The notes beneath the pieces are model-generated. The model was not told where the DNA came from. It made no database searches and worked only from the letters and a program-made list of their open reading frames with translations. From positions 67,716,660 through 67,780,659 of the forward strand of contig CM031620.1 in the NCBI GenBank assembly GCA_018398815.1: 64,000 nt of DNA. The letters run 5' to 3'. Below are positions 34,196 to 46,136 of this stretch, piece by piece. The stretch's first letter is position 1. Every line of letters begins with the position of its first letter. The position numbers and the translations under genes are program-made. The stretch is from Conus ventricosus. Lineage: Eukaryota > Mollusca > Gastropoda > Neogastropoda > Conidae.

Positions 34196-35490
34196 TTCTT
34201 ATAGAACAGGGAGTAGGCTACTTTAGAATGGGAACGAAGAAATGCTCTGTGTGTGTGTGTGTGCTCGTCCGTCCGTGATCAAAATGTGTTCCACTTGCAC
34301 CAGACAAAACTACTGCGCCGATGTTTCTGAAAATCTGTAGATATGTTCATTATGGTCACGGATGATGCCCGATGTTTTAGTTTACCGTTACAGCCGTTAC
34401 TACGGCTGTAACGGCCTGTAACGGTTTTCCTTATTTATGGAATATCTCAGAAAGTACTTGGCCGATGTTTGTGAAGATTAGCAGGTATGTTCATTATGGG
34501 TAACGAATAATGCCCGATGTTTACCGTTATAGCCGTTACTAATGGCTGTAACGGCCTGTAACGGTTTTTCTTCTTCATCGAATATCTCAGAAAGTACTTG
34601 GCCGATCTTTGTGAAAATTAGCAGGTATGTTCATTATGGGGTCACGGATGATGTCCGATGTTTTAGTTTACCCCGTTATAGCCGTTACTAACGGCTGTAA
34701 CGGTTTTCCTTCTTTATGGAATATCTCAGAAAGTACTTGGCCGATCTTTGTGAAGATTAGCAGGTATGTTCATTATGGGTCACGAATAATGCCCGATGTT
34801 TTAGTTTACCGTTATACCCATTACTAACGGCTGTAACGGCCTGTAACGGTTTTTCTTCTTTATAGAATATCTCAGAAAGTGTTTGGCCAATCTTTGGGAA
34901 AATTTAGCAGGTATGTTCACTAGGGGTTTTACGGATGATGCCCGATGTTTTCGTCACCGTTATAGCCGTTACTAACGGCTATAACGGCCCAATAACGTTT
35001 TTTTGTTTGTTTTTTTTTCATTTTTTCATTTTGTAGAATGTCTCAGAAAGTACTCGGCGATCTTCAGAAATTTGTAGATATGTTCATAAGGGGCCCACGG
35101 ATGATGCCCGATGTTTTAGTTTACCGTTATAGCCGTAACTAACGGCTACAACGGCCTCTAACTTTTTTCTTCTTCATGGAATATCTCAGAGATTACGTGG
35201 CCGTCTTTCTGAAAATTTGTAGGTATGTTCATTATGCGTCATGGATGATGCCCGATGTTTAAGTTTACCGTTATAGCCGTTACTAACGGCCCATAATGGT
35301 TTTCTTCTTTATTGAAAATCTCAGAAAGTACTTGGCCGATCTTTCTGAAAATTTGTACGTGTGTTCATTGTAGGTCACAGATGATGGCCGATGTTTACCA
35401 GAATAGCCATTACTAACGGTTGCACTAGCCCAAGACGGTTTTCCTCTTTATGGAATTATCTCGTGCGTATTCAGGATAAACTGGGAGTAC
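34196..35490. mobile_element. Element with 12-bp terminal inverted repeats filled with 140-bp tandem units
   Basis: The ends are a perfect 12-bp inverted pair: GTACTCCCAGTT at 34,196-34,207 and AACTGGGAGTAC at 35,479-35,490. Next to the left end is a subterminal hairpin (34,196-34,225), then a GT microsatellite (34,240-34,262). About eight tandem units of 138-166 bp follow, with GATGATGCCCGATG-like starts near 34,361, 34,506, 34,644, 34,784, 34,933, 35,099, 35,243 and 35,381. Most units carry the near-perfect palindrome AGCCGTTACTAACGGCT. No protein is encoded, so it would be non-autonomous. The design resembles non-autonomous Helitron-like (HINE/pearl) elements of molluscs, but a MITE with internal amplification is also possible. 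Confidence 0.75.
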
Positions 35491-38100
35491 GTTTATATGC
35501 CTTGCATCTTGTTTTTTTGCTTTGACACATTGAACATTCTCACCACGAGAATATAAAGAGATGCAAGCAAGCAAACCATTTGATTTATCCTTCCTAGCGA
35601 GACGTGCGATCGGAAAGCAGCAGGCCTTTGCATGCTGAGCGACCCATTGAGCGCAGAACAAGCTCTATTCAAAATGGCCGTGAAGTGTTGGAGGACATTT
35701 CCTGGTCGTGCAGGCCACACAGCCTCACCGGCCCCAGTTTCGCGGTATTGCGTTTGCAGGCAAGGACACAACGTACGTTAGTTCTCTGCCAAATTGGAGA
35801 CATCGTTGTTATGTGTTGTTTGTTTTTGAAGACGGTATCACATTCAAACCACAAGAGGCGTGTAGCCTATATGGTGATAACCGATATTAATTGAATAACG
35901 AAAGGACTGGCTTTCTTACAGTGGTACATGGAGCGCAGATTGCAAGTGTTGTAGAACGCGCGTATGTTAAATTCCTCAACGATTCTTGCCAGAAATCTTC
36001 CCTCCTTTAAGGCTTCTAGACTGACAGGAATTCAACACGCGTATGTGCTGAGAGAGAGGGAGAGAGAGAGCGAGAGAGAGGGAGAGAGAGAGAGAATGGG
36101 GCGCAAAAGGGCAGTTTTCGCTTCAATCTATGAAAATAGTACGTGAAATGGATCCAAACAAGAATTATGATAAAGTGAAGAAATCCTCTCATACGACGGA
36201 ATAACTCGACGGTCGATTTAAAAATAGCCCCCCCCCCCCCCCCCCTCCCCGGAGACAATGAAAGACTTTGCAGGGGAGTTAATTGATGTTTTTTAACAAC
36301 GAAATTGAGAAGGTGAAAGCACCTCAAAGGACGACAGTCCATGTGAAAATCAACCACAGAGGAAAGTGGAGGCAATTCACGGAAGTTGATTAGTGTTTTC
36401 ATTACGAAATCTGAGAAAATGAAAGCAAACCCAAACGACAGTCGATTTGAAACCGAGTATAGAGGAGAACGGAGGCTTTCATGACTGACGAGCTGACAGC
36501 CTGCTATGGCCTCTTGCGATCGACTGAATTGAATGAAATTGGCCCTTTTTCATGGGAGGCAATACTGTATTCTATTATCAAATACGGTTTCACCCAAAAC
36601 ATTGAATCAGCTTGTCAGTTTACAACAAATAATAAACATTTTATGTTTATGAAAACGCATATTTTTCTGTTTTATATGTATATTTGAAGTTGAAGTATTT
36701 AAAAATAAGATTGTATGTTTTATTCCATTGAATTAAACGAAATTAAAACTTAGTCTAGTATACCTTTTTACACTCTTCGGCCTTCTGGTGAATGCGATTA
36801 TGCCTTATGCGATTTTATCACAAAGATCTCCCCCTATGCTCAAAACTCGGTCGTGACGCTGACACCTGAAAGCCTCTGAAAATGAAACAGCACGCGTCTG
36901 TCTATTGCAGTAATAGCCTTTTCATGCTTGCGTTTCTTTATCCTGTGAGCTGTGTTCTCTGTGTGGTCCATCGGTGGTCAAAATGTGTTCCACTTGCTCC
37001 AGACAAAACTTCTGGGTCGATCTTTCTGAAAATTTGTAGGTATGTTCATTATGGTTTACGGATGAGCCCGATGTTTTATTTTACCAGAATAGCCGTTACT
37101 TACGGCTATAATGATAATTATTTTTTAAAAAATCTGATAAGGGAAATGACCACCGCACTGTCGAGTTTTTTCTTCTTCCACTAACTGGAAGTTTCGGAAG
37201 TTGTCTCATCTGTCTGTCACTGTATGGCCTATGACCTGTTGGTAAGAAAGCATGGGCAATTTCAGATCAGCGAAACGCATGCAACGTGAGCAATAAAGAA
37301 GCCTTGAAAACCAAACTGCAATGTCGCGTGATGGGGTGCTTGTTCATTTCAGCAGCTTTTGAGGAGAATTGAATGGAGTAACTCGTTAACGCAAACCAAA
37401 ATTTAAGGCACGACAGATATATGAGCGACAGTAGGCCTACGTTAAACAAAAATGTTCGCTTGTTTCATATTCTATGCACATGGGAATGACAAACAGTTGG
37501 TAGCTAGGATTAGTAGCGATTTACGATTCTGCTGTTACGGTTCCGCTGTTGTCAGCTAACACTGTTGACAAATGTCGGTATGGTCTCTGTAAATGCAGTA
37601 GTTGATAATCCCCTTTAATGTTGCTTCACAGCGGGATGGGGATGGGGTTGGGATACGGAGCGTAGAAGGGGGTGCAGGGAACTGGAAACAAAGGAGCGGA
37701 GAGAAAAAATCAAAACGCTTATGCATATTTAAACGTCTGATTTCTCCATCTTTCCAACGTTTTAAGGAAGAGTTATACTGATACAGTCAATGACATTAAC
37801 TCTCTTTGCCTTTTTCAGACCGAGATTTTCTGATTAACTCGACTTTCAGTTGGGGACTCAGAAAAGCGTCACACCGACGCTCAGTAGCTGAATCAAGGGC
37901 AGTCGACAGTTCTTGGTCTCCGTGTGAACAATTTTTTTACAAAAATTTTTGAAGTAGGCCTAGGCTATGCACTAGGCTATGTGCGCACTTACCTTTAGAA
38001 TTCGTCGTATCTAAATTACGTCATTAAATTGTTTCACTGGTCATAATATCATTTGATCTCCTTTGCGTATACCAAGCGCCATTTTCGGGGGGGGGGGGAA
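35491..38100. other. Non-coding stretch with a fragment of the 140-bp-unit family
   Basis: No gene recognised. A (GA)n tract lies at about 36,046-36,094 and a C run at about 36,228-36,248. Two related copies of a roughly 100-bp text (around GGGGAGTTAATTGATGTTTT near 36,274 and GAAGTTGATTAGTGTTTTCA near 36,382) suggest a local duplication. At 36,965-37,110 there is a single diverged unit of the 34-kb element, with its flank AAAATGTGTTCCACTTGC. Confidence 0.6.
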
Positions 38101-39100
38101 NNNNNNNNNNNNNNNNNNNNNNNNNNNNNNNNNNNNNNNNNNNNNNNNNNNNNNNNNNNNNNNNNNNNNNNNNNNNNNNNNNNNNNNNNNNNNNNNNNNN
38201 NNNNNNNNNNNNNNNNNNNNNNNNNNNNNNNNNNNNNNNNNNNNNNNNNNNNNNNNNNNNNNNNNNNNNNNNNNNNNNNNNNNNNNNNNNNNNNNNNNNN
38301 NNNNNNNNNNNNNNNNNNNNNNNNNNNNNNNNNNNNNNNNNNNNNNNNNNNNNNNNNNNNNNNNNNNNNNNNNNNNNNNNNNNNNNNNNNNNNNNNNNNN
38401 NNNNNNNNNNNNNNNNNNNNNNNNNNNNNNNNNNNNNNNNNNNNNNNNNNNNNNNNNNNNNNNNNNNNNNNNNNNNNNNNNNNNNNNNNNNNNNNNNNNN
38501 NNNNNNNNNNNNNNNNNNNNNNNNNNNNNNNNNNNNNNNNNNNNNNNNNNNNNNNNNNNNNNNNNNNNNNNNNNNNNNNNNNNNNNNNNNNNNNNNNNNN
38601 NNNNNNNNNNNNNNNNNNNNNNNNNNNNNNNNNNNNNNNNNNNNNNNNNNNNNNNNNNNNNNNNNNNNNNNNNNNNNNNNNNNNNNNNNNNNNNNNNNNN
38701 NNNNNNNNNNNNNNNNNNNNNNNNNNNNNNNNNNNNNNNNNNNNNNNNNNNNNNNNNNNNNNNNNNNNNNNNNNNNNNNNNNNNNNNNNNNNNNNNNNNN
38801 NNNNNNNNNNNNNNNNNNNNNNNNNNNNNNNNNNNNNNNNNNNNNNNNNNNNNNNNNNNNNNNNNNNNNNNNNNNNNNNNNNNNNNNNNNNNNNNNNNNN
38901 NNNNNNNNNNNNNNNNNNNNNNNNNNNNNNNNNNNNNNNNNNNNNNNNNNNNNNNNNNNNNNNNNNNNNNNNNNNNNNNNNNNNNNNNNNNNNNNNNNNN
39001 NNNNNNNNNNNNNNNNNNNNNNNNNNNNNNNNNNNNNNNNNNNNNNNNNNNNNNNNNNNNNNNNNNNNNNNNNNNNNNNNNNNNNNNNNNNNNNNNNNNN
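38101..39100. other. Assembly gap, 1,000 N
   Basis: Exactly 1,000 N. It hides the 3' part of LINE copy E and whatever lies between it and the host-like DNA to the left. The long open frames across it are artefacts. Confidence 0.99.
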
Positions 39101-39490
39101 ATCCCTCCTTTTGAGAATTTAACGGGGTTTTATGGGGGGTCACCCGATCTCCCTGTCCATATTTTTGTTCCCCCAACACTGTTTCAGATTGTTTTTTTAT
39201 CGACACTGAATGAAAACGACCCATTCCTAAACCCTTTTTCGGGAGGGGGTTCACTGCTAGACACTGAAAGGCCCTTTTGTATGGCAAAAGGGCTCAGAGC
39301 TGAAAGGGGTCTCTCCTGCTCCGTCCCTTCCATCACGAGCCAGGAAGCCCAGAAACCTGTCCTCTGTCTAACCTCCGTATCAGAATCACTGTCTGTTTCA
39401 AATTCCCCTGAAATAGGGGATGCTGCCTTCCTCTTCCTTTTGGGGGGGGGGGGGGGGGGGGGGGGGGGGTGTTTTTTTTGAAAAAGCCAT
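39101..39490 (-). pseudogene. LINE ORF1 N-terminal fragment, copy E
   Basis: Starts at ATG 39,490, the same start context as copies G and H. The Lys-rich segment after the start is wrecked by a run of about 30 G at 39,440-39,469. The conserved stretch around FWASWLVMEGTEQ is still readable at about 39,300-39,370. It is the N-terminal region of the gag-like protein, cut by the gap. Confidence 0.6.
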
Positions 39491-40225
39491 ATTTTGTTTA
39501 TTGTGTTTCATCCCTCCCTTACCCACCCACCTTGGAGTCCAACTAAGGGGCCAGGGCCAAGAAACCATGTCTTGACCCCTTCCAGGCTTCGGGAGAGACA
39601 TACGACAAACAGAAGCCACCAACCACCTATCCCCCCTGATCATGCTCAACTCCCGGGAACAGAGAGCTGAGCACTGCAGGGGTTTACTTGGCCAGCAGGG
39701 GAACTGTCTGTCTTGACCCAACCCCAAGAAGGGGAGCCGATTAGTACACCCGGGCCAAAGTGTACTCCCTGTCTAGGAGAGGTCCGAGCCAAAGTGATGT
39801 GTTGAGAGCGCTGGCCCTCTCAATCACCAGGATCTCATTCCCCTCCGACACAGGTCGCACCGCACGGCAAACGCGGCGGATCTTAAGGAGACCACAGAGA
39901 GAAAAGGAGTGTGGAAAAGAAGACTTGAAGGGGAGACGAAGATAGAAAAGGGCCAAATAAGGGAGGCAGAAAACAAGAAAAGGAGAAAGGCGGGTTACTC
40001 TTAGTCAGGATCCTCACCCTTAGCCTATCTGACATGGGAAGCCCTACCAGGGGCATCAACTCCTTACCACGTTACGCTTAGGTCAGACAGCATCTTGGCT
40101 TCTCGGACCTAGAAGCAGTTTGACAAAACCAGCCTATCTCCGAGTAATGATGCCCCCGCCAGCAAAGCCTAAGGGATCACTGGACCGCGCAAGCCCTCCG
40201 ACCACGACAAGGTCGCAACCCCCGG
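39101..40225 (-). mobile_element. I-like LINE copy E, 5' end
   Basis: The 5' terminus is at about 40,225 (CCCTCCGGGGGTTGCGACC on the minus strand). A 5' UTR of about 735 nt follows, nearly identical to those of G and H, then the beginning of ORF1. The 3' part disappears into the gap. It abuts the left limit of the virus-like cassette. Confidence 0.85.
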
Positions 40226-40249
40226 AGGGAGAGAACAAGGTGTCACATT

Positions 40250-40547
40250 AGCTAGCGTTATAACGGCTTAGGATTTGCAATAAGTACACTGGTGTTGGCT
40301 ATTACAGGTGGCGGTGGTCAAAGTTCAGTACCTCCACCGCCATCGCCTCCATCACCACCTGATAAATCATGGGTAAAAAAACAGCTTGATCATCTTGCGG
40401 TTTATTAAAAAAATTAGCCAGTAAAGCCATGGACGCTTTAACCGGGTATATTAGGGGTGTGTTGTTAGCTGCTTTTGTCTACTGCAAGCAAAGTAGTTGG
40501 CTTTATGGCCGAGCACTTATGGACATTAGTTCTCTTTAATAGTTGGG
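40250..40547 (-). pseudogene. Remnant of a small virus-like gene, unknown
   Basis: Downstream of the capsid-like gene on the same strand, short frames carry coding-like text. One contains MALLANFFNKPQDDQAV (about 40,380-40,430). Another is a Gly/Asp-rich stretch (GGDGGDGGGG) at about 40,330-40,360. They lie in different frames with stops between, so they may be parts of one decayed small protein or of two. I do not recognise a family. Confidence 0.35.
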
Positions 40548-41763
40548 TTAATTTTTAGTAAGATAAGGAATGAGTAATCCTAGGCCAGTTAATACAAAAA
40601 CAAGTGCTGTCTTTTCATATTCATGGTCATTATTTTTTTTTACTTCGTGGTCTTCAACGGCCTTCGGGCTTTGGACCCGGGGATTGGATGACTTATTCTT
40701 GGGGGGTCGACTTGTTTGTTTACTGCTTGCAATATTACTGGCTCAGAATTTATTTCGTTTTTTTCCGACCTTCTGTTCATTGCCTGCCACAAGGATTTCA
40801 TTATTGTAGTTTATTATTGTACCTATCTGGAGCCTGAGGTCAGAAGGCAGCATGTATAAACCAGTGCCAACAGCAAAGTCTACTTTCGATCTTGCGTATT
40901 GTAAAACATTTTGGTACCTTTTAATACTTGAAGGCAAATCAACTGTAGAATTAATGGCGTCCTCTAAATTTGCTAAGTACTGTTTTTGTGCGTCAAAGCC
41001 AGTAGAAGGATCAGTTATGCTCGATCTCGTTTGTGCTTGCGAACCTAGCAAACACCAAACGTAAGTACGAACAGAGTCGTTTATTCGTTCTATTCCCGCT
41101 CTAGTTAGGCCCTTAGAAGTGTCTAAAATAAATGTTGTCCATGCTGTTTTATGCTCTTGCTCTATGGTCCCAAGGTGAACAGCTGTGCCTGAAGAGAAAG
41201 ATGTGTAAGGAGGATTCCAGTCATAGTTATACTTTCTGTGCACGCCCCAAAGATAAGGGGTGCCTAGACCATGATTAAGATCCAACTTTTGTCTAAAGTC
41301 TGTCTTGACCTTAATATTGAATTCGTTACAGATCCTTTCAAAAGCCTTCATGTCTATTCTGTTGCTGAATGGATTAAAAGGTTTTGTCATTTGGTACTGG
41401 TGCTTGCAGTTCAGTCAAAATACGTCCGAAGGTGTAATAAAAATGAAATCTATACACTGACCTCACCAAAGGATCAGGATGATTTAAATGATCAGCATAT
41501 GACACTCCACACCCAGTTGATGCACAAAACACAGCAAAGTTTAACTGGTTCTGATAAAACTGCATCGGATGACTGAACCACACTTTCGCGATGTAGTCTT
41601 TTTTAATAGGGGGGTTAAGATAGCTCTTCAATGGCGTACTCACCTTTACTTGAAAGGTGTCAGTCTGGGTCACAGAAATGTCAAGAGTATCAGTTGTTAT
41701 ATTTTTAAGATTGTAGTGCGGCCCAACAGAATATTTTGCATCAGTATATTTAAATGCACTCAT
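40548..41763 (-). pseudogene. Capsid-like virus protein, one frameshift and one internal stop
   Basis: The likely start is ATG 41,763 (MSAFKYTDAKYS), chosen over an in-frame ATG at 41,811 because that one lies inside the divergent gene X1. The frame runs to about 41,376, where a single-base shift in a T/A run moves it to the frame that is open to 40,743. Both sides of the shift read KTFNPFSN-type text, so this is one gene. A TGA at 40,743-40,745 is followed by a further 64 in-frame codons to 40,548. Those codons end in a hydrophobic segment (TALVFVLTGLGLLIPYL) that looks like a tail membrane anchor. Total length is about 405 residues. Segments such as AKVWFSHPMQFYQNQLNFAV and TGCGVS read like a beta-rich structural protein. 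A capsid role is inferred from these features and the neighbouring packaging ATPase; a membrane-associated virion protein is an alternative. Confidence 0.5.
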
Positions 41764-41781
41764 TTTTATTTCGTTTAAAAA
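41764..41781. promoter_or_regulatory. 18-bp divergent intergenic spacer
   Basis: Only 18 A/T-rich bases (TTTTATTTCGTTTAAAAA) separate the start codons of the minus-strand capsid-like gene and plus-strand X1. GTTTAAAA could be a TATA-like element. With so little room, promoter elements must overlap the opposite gene. Confidence 0.45.
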
Positions 41782-42206
41782 ATGTTTGTAACAATAACAA
41801 CTCAAGACCATCCTTCGTTTTTAGAACATGCTATTGATAACGATTGCAGAACCAGAATGGTTGCACTTCATGAAATATTTCACAAAGTTGTGTGTTTAAT
41901 ATAAGTGAATCAAAGAAGAATATTAAGATTAAAAAAGTTGATAATAGAGGAAAATTAGTTAGCCAGTTAACCATACCTGATGGTTATTACGGGTTTTGCT
42001 CACTAAAAGAAGCAATGAGTAACTTTGACCATTACTCTCAAATTCAACAATGCGAATCTGAAAACAATGTTATAATTCAAACCTGAAGAAGAAGAAGTAG
42101 GTTACTATTTGATGGAGAGCTAGCTAAATGTTAGGCTTTACAAACTGCCAATCGACCAATTCATAGTTTTAGAGTTACACCAAACAAAACTTACTATGAG
42201 GGGGAA
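41782..42206 (+). pseudogene. Virus-like gene X1, 5' part (interrupted by LINE F)
   Basis: Begins at ATG 41,782 (MFVTITTQDHPSFLEHAI). A frameshift near 41,890 moves the reading to the frame containing KKNIKIKKVDNRGKLVSQL and IPDGYYGFCSLKEAMSNF. A stop near 42,084 and another shift follow, then RVTPNKTYYEGE up to 42,206, where LINE F begins. Its continuation is at 48,205. Lys/Asn-rich, A/T-rich codon use matches the ATPase gene and not the LINEs. I recognise no family; in small DNA-virus-like elements such a gene could be a minor capsid or other structural protein. Confidence 0.5.
42196..42206 (+). repeat. 11-bp target-site duplication of LINE F, left copy
   Basis: ATGAGGGGGAA immediately left of the LINE 3' end. 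The identical 11 bases lie at 48,194-48,204, immediately right of the LINE 5' end. Confidence 0.9.
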
Positions 42207-42345
42207 GATAAGATAATGTTTGCTTATAGCCCAGCCGACCGCAAAGGGCCACATCAGGGGCCTGTCACCACGTTTATATATCAAACTCACCAGTCATAAA
42301 AAAAAAAAATAAAAAAAAAAAAAACCCATTCGTTCACACATCTCG

Positions 42346-45300
42346 TTAAATGACATCGTCTACAAGCACCAGAAAATTGTGTTAAAAATCTTTTGCCTGT
42401 TAAATCTTCAAATTCAGATGAAAATGTTAATCTCTCTCAAAAAACTCAAGTTCTACGTCAGGCGGGACATCCCGACAGGATAGTCATGGGACCTTCGCTG
42501 TAAAATGTTTGTGTCTCACATGTGCAAGTTCCCAACACTCTCATTGAACATGTTTCATTGTGAGTGGCGCATGACATGGAATGCACCAACGGAGCTTCTT
42601 CACTCTTTAAAAGGTTAGTTATGGGTAAAATTCGAAATGCCGGTGTGCAGCCGGCACAGAACCGTTTTCATCTGTAGACCAACGACGTATGATGGGGGAA
42701 GTCCTTAGGTTTGGACGGATCTGAAGAGTTTGTGGTCGTCGTGTGTTCCAATCTCCTGCCAGAGGTCTCTACCATATATCGTTTAATTTTGGGTTTCACT
42801 TCTGAGCAGGGGATATAAGTGTTGGACAGTTTCTCTCGTGTGGCGTTCTTGCTAAACGATCAACCATTTCGTTCCCGCCGATGCCAACATGACCAGAACC
42901 CAAGAGAGTTAATGTTGTAACCGGCCGCCTTCAATTGCTATAAAGTTCAAAAACAGTAAATCAGTCGGGATGCTGAATGGTTGAGGCCAGCTATGGACTC
43001 AAAGCTGACAAGCGAATCGACAGAACCAGAAAATTCCATCTTCGAAGAATGTGGTGATTATCTTCAAACCAGTACCAGAGCAGTAAGTTCAGCAGAATAG
43101 ACAGAAGATCTGGAATGTATATGTTCAAACAGTATCTGAGAAGGAGCCCCAGGGCTGTTAGCAGGCTGCACAGGCCACTCCATCTTCAGATTGGAAAACC
43201 GTCTGTGAAAACTTTATGACAGGATGGGGTAATAGGAACAAACTCAGGCATACAATGCCTTGTATGCAGAGAGCTGGTAGACTCTTTGCGAAAAGCTGCG
43301 GGTCGAAAAAAATCTATGGTGTGAAAAAGGTCCACGGAAGTTGATCGGAAACTTGGAATAAATCGGACACAACTACTAGGTATAGACCTGCATTCCGCAC
43401 GTTGAGGGCGATACGGAAGACCAAAAGGCGGAATACATTTCGGGTTGTTTTCAAACTTACTTTGGAAACGGGGGTCAAGACACGTCATAGGCAGATCTGC
43501 GGTTTGAGAACCAGTCGGATATAATAATTCAAAGACAGTTTCATCCTGCGGTTGGGACAGTGAAGGTTCACCCGTATGCGTACAGGCTGTACACAGGGGG
43601 TGGTGCGGAACGCTCCAAGACAGAGCCGAAGCCTTGATGGTGGATAGGGTCCAAGAAGTCTGAGGTTAAGATGATCTTGCGGAGCCGTTTCTCAGCACTA
43701 CCTTAGTCCCAGTTTGGAACGGAACAGTGGGCTCTGTAGAGGTGCCATCACCAAGTTTTTTTATCAGCGCCCCAGTCGGTGTGTGCTTACGACCAGCAGA
43801 TTATTCAGTGCTTTGGCAAGCAGTTTTGAGGTTTTTAATATGGCTAGAGAAAGTTAAGTTTTGGTCAATAAATGCTTTCCCAGTAAAATTTGGCCTCTTT
43901 TACAGCTGGAATGGGAGATTTCCATACTTGAAGGTCAGGATCTGGAAAAAACTGACGGGATAATTATTTGGAAGTGAATACACTGCGTCTTTGTGGAGAA
44001 AAGCTGAAAACGTTTTTTTTCATCTGCCCCACGATGGATTTTTTCTACGAAAAGCTGGAGCGTGCGCTGGACACTCGGGTACAGGCTTCAGTTGCGTAGA
44101 CAGCAAAATCATCCACAAACAATGAGCAGTCTGAACCCTGCTGGAATGATTTCACATGTTGTTGATTTTAATACTAAGAGGCAGGACGACAGTATGCTTC
44201 CTGTGGAACACCCAACTCAGCTCGTGGACTTCAGAGAGGGTTGTGCCCCAACCGGACCTGAAACTGTCGTTCGTCCCCAAAAAAATTTGAATGAAAAGCG
44301 GAAGGTGACCTCGAAAACCAGTTCGTGGGATCTTGAAGTATCCCGACTTCCAGTGGTTTCGTTAAGGCCTTTCAAGTCAAAGATAAGAAAAATTGCCTTG
44401 CATGCTGCTGTTCAAAAAAAGGTTCCGATGAGTAGATTCAGTCGAATCAATTGGTCTACGGTATTTAGTCCGATGTTTCAGGAAGAAACCACCACTGTTC
44501 TTTCGCCAAAGGCCATCGGTTTTCGAGTTTCCACATGAGCCTAGCATTGACCATTTTCTCCATCAATTTAAGACCACAGCTGGGTCAAAGCAATGGGACG
44601 GTAGTTTGATGGATTAGAAAAGATCTTTTCCGGTTTGGGGATTGGAATTATGAGGGCTTTTCGCCCAGAGGGTGGAAAGCATACCTGTAGTCCCTCACAT
44701 GGTGTTATACTGTTTCAGGGTGTTCAGACTATTTGCGGAAGATGTTTCATACAGTTGATAATGGATTTCATCTATCCTGGAGAGGAAATCGTTGCAAGAA
44801 AAGTAAGGCAGATTTCAGCTCGTTTACGTGAAAGGAAGATTTTAGTCTTCCATGTGGTCGGACGAAAAGTTGCAGGGTGATTTTTCTTTTAGGGCTTTGT
44901 TTTGACAAAAGTGGCTGATTATTAGAGGAGGAGAATTCTTTGCAATGGTATTTGAGCAAGCACAAGATTAGCAACTGCTGTCTCCTCTGTTACTTATAGA
45001 ATCGAAACTGAGATGGTTCACAGTGGGAAGGTTGTTATTCCTTTGATTTCTTAATGATGTTCCCATTTTTTCTTGGATGTTTTTTGATGTCAGCCTGAGC
45101 TCGAAGCTTCTTCCTGGATCGATCGTTTTACTGATTTTAAAAGTGTGTCTGGATTTAGCACGAGTTTCTGATGGGCGCGAGCGTTGGGACACGAAGGTCG
45201 TTGGTTGTACCTGACGCTGACCGTTTCGAACTTTGGAAAATGTGTTGGCATTCTGAGCGACCCAGGGTGTTTTTGGCATTTGAAGTTTATCGGAAGACAC

Positions 45301-46113
45301 TGGAATACAGGCTTTAGCACATTTGATCATAGTGTTTGTCAGAGATCCAGCTGGGTCCGGACTCTGCAAGAAAATCTGTGTCCTGGGAATTCCGTAGAAA
45401 TAGTGGCTGCAAATAGTATCCTGTTGCTTTATTATATTTTAGTGTTGAAAGTGACAGCGACGGGTTCAGTATGAAGGTTGTAGAAGGACATGGAAATGGG
45501 TACTTCCGTGCAGATCGTAATGGAACAGACCACTCATAGTCAGACAGCGAGGGTCACAAACGGACAATCTAAACACGAAAGTGAACACTGTGGAAGAGTG
45601 GAGGTAGTTGTTCAGACAACACAAATCTAAATCGAAAGGACATCCTCAATTAGCAGCACCTTCTGGTTGCGTACTGACACTACCCAAAGAGGATTGTGAC
45701 AGTAAAGTCACCAACAGCAAAAAAAGGTCGAGGAAGTTCTCTTTATCAGACTGACAAGGTCCTGTCGACAAAACGGGACAGAAGGTGGAGATAAAGGTGT
45801 ACGATTGTCTCAGGTCTTGTGGAGAGTGACTCTCGCAGTACAGCCTGAAGGGAGGTAGACAAAGTGAAAGGACTTAAAACAAAGTTTTGTGTAGGAGTAG
45901 GGCAACACCGACCGACAGTCCAACGTGGATGGTTGTGCAGGTTTCGAAGAATTTATTTAAAGCCAGAAAGATTAAATTAAGGGGTGTTCTTCTGGCTTTG
46001 AATTTGGGTTTCTGAAGAGCCACGACGGAAGGTTTTATAGATTGACAAGAAGCTGAGCTCTCAAAGTTTGGAATTTGATCCACGGATATTCCAATGGAAT
46101 ATTGTACTATCAT
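42346..46113 (-). pseudogene. LINE ORF2 (endonuclease-RT-RNase H), copy F
   Basis: Start ATG 46,113 (MIVQYSIGIS-like, equivalent to MDSTIFHWNIRG in copy C after small changes) and stop 42,346-42,348. Endonuclease (about 46,110-45,400), RT (about 44,900-43,750) and RNase H (about 43,250-42,870) blocks follow the order seen in copy C. Open pieces are short, such as 44,968-45,369 and 43,186-43,488, reflecting many indels. It cannot encode a working protein. Confidence 0.85.
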
Positions 46114-46136
46114 GTGCAGAGGCGAAAGAGAGAAAT

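Noticed and set aside
38049..39481. Open frames of 353-472 codons on both strands
   Set aside because: They consist almost entirely of the 1,000-N gap translated as X; only the ends hold real bases.
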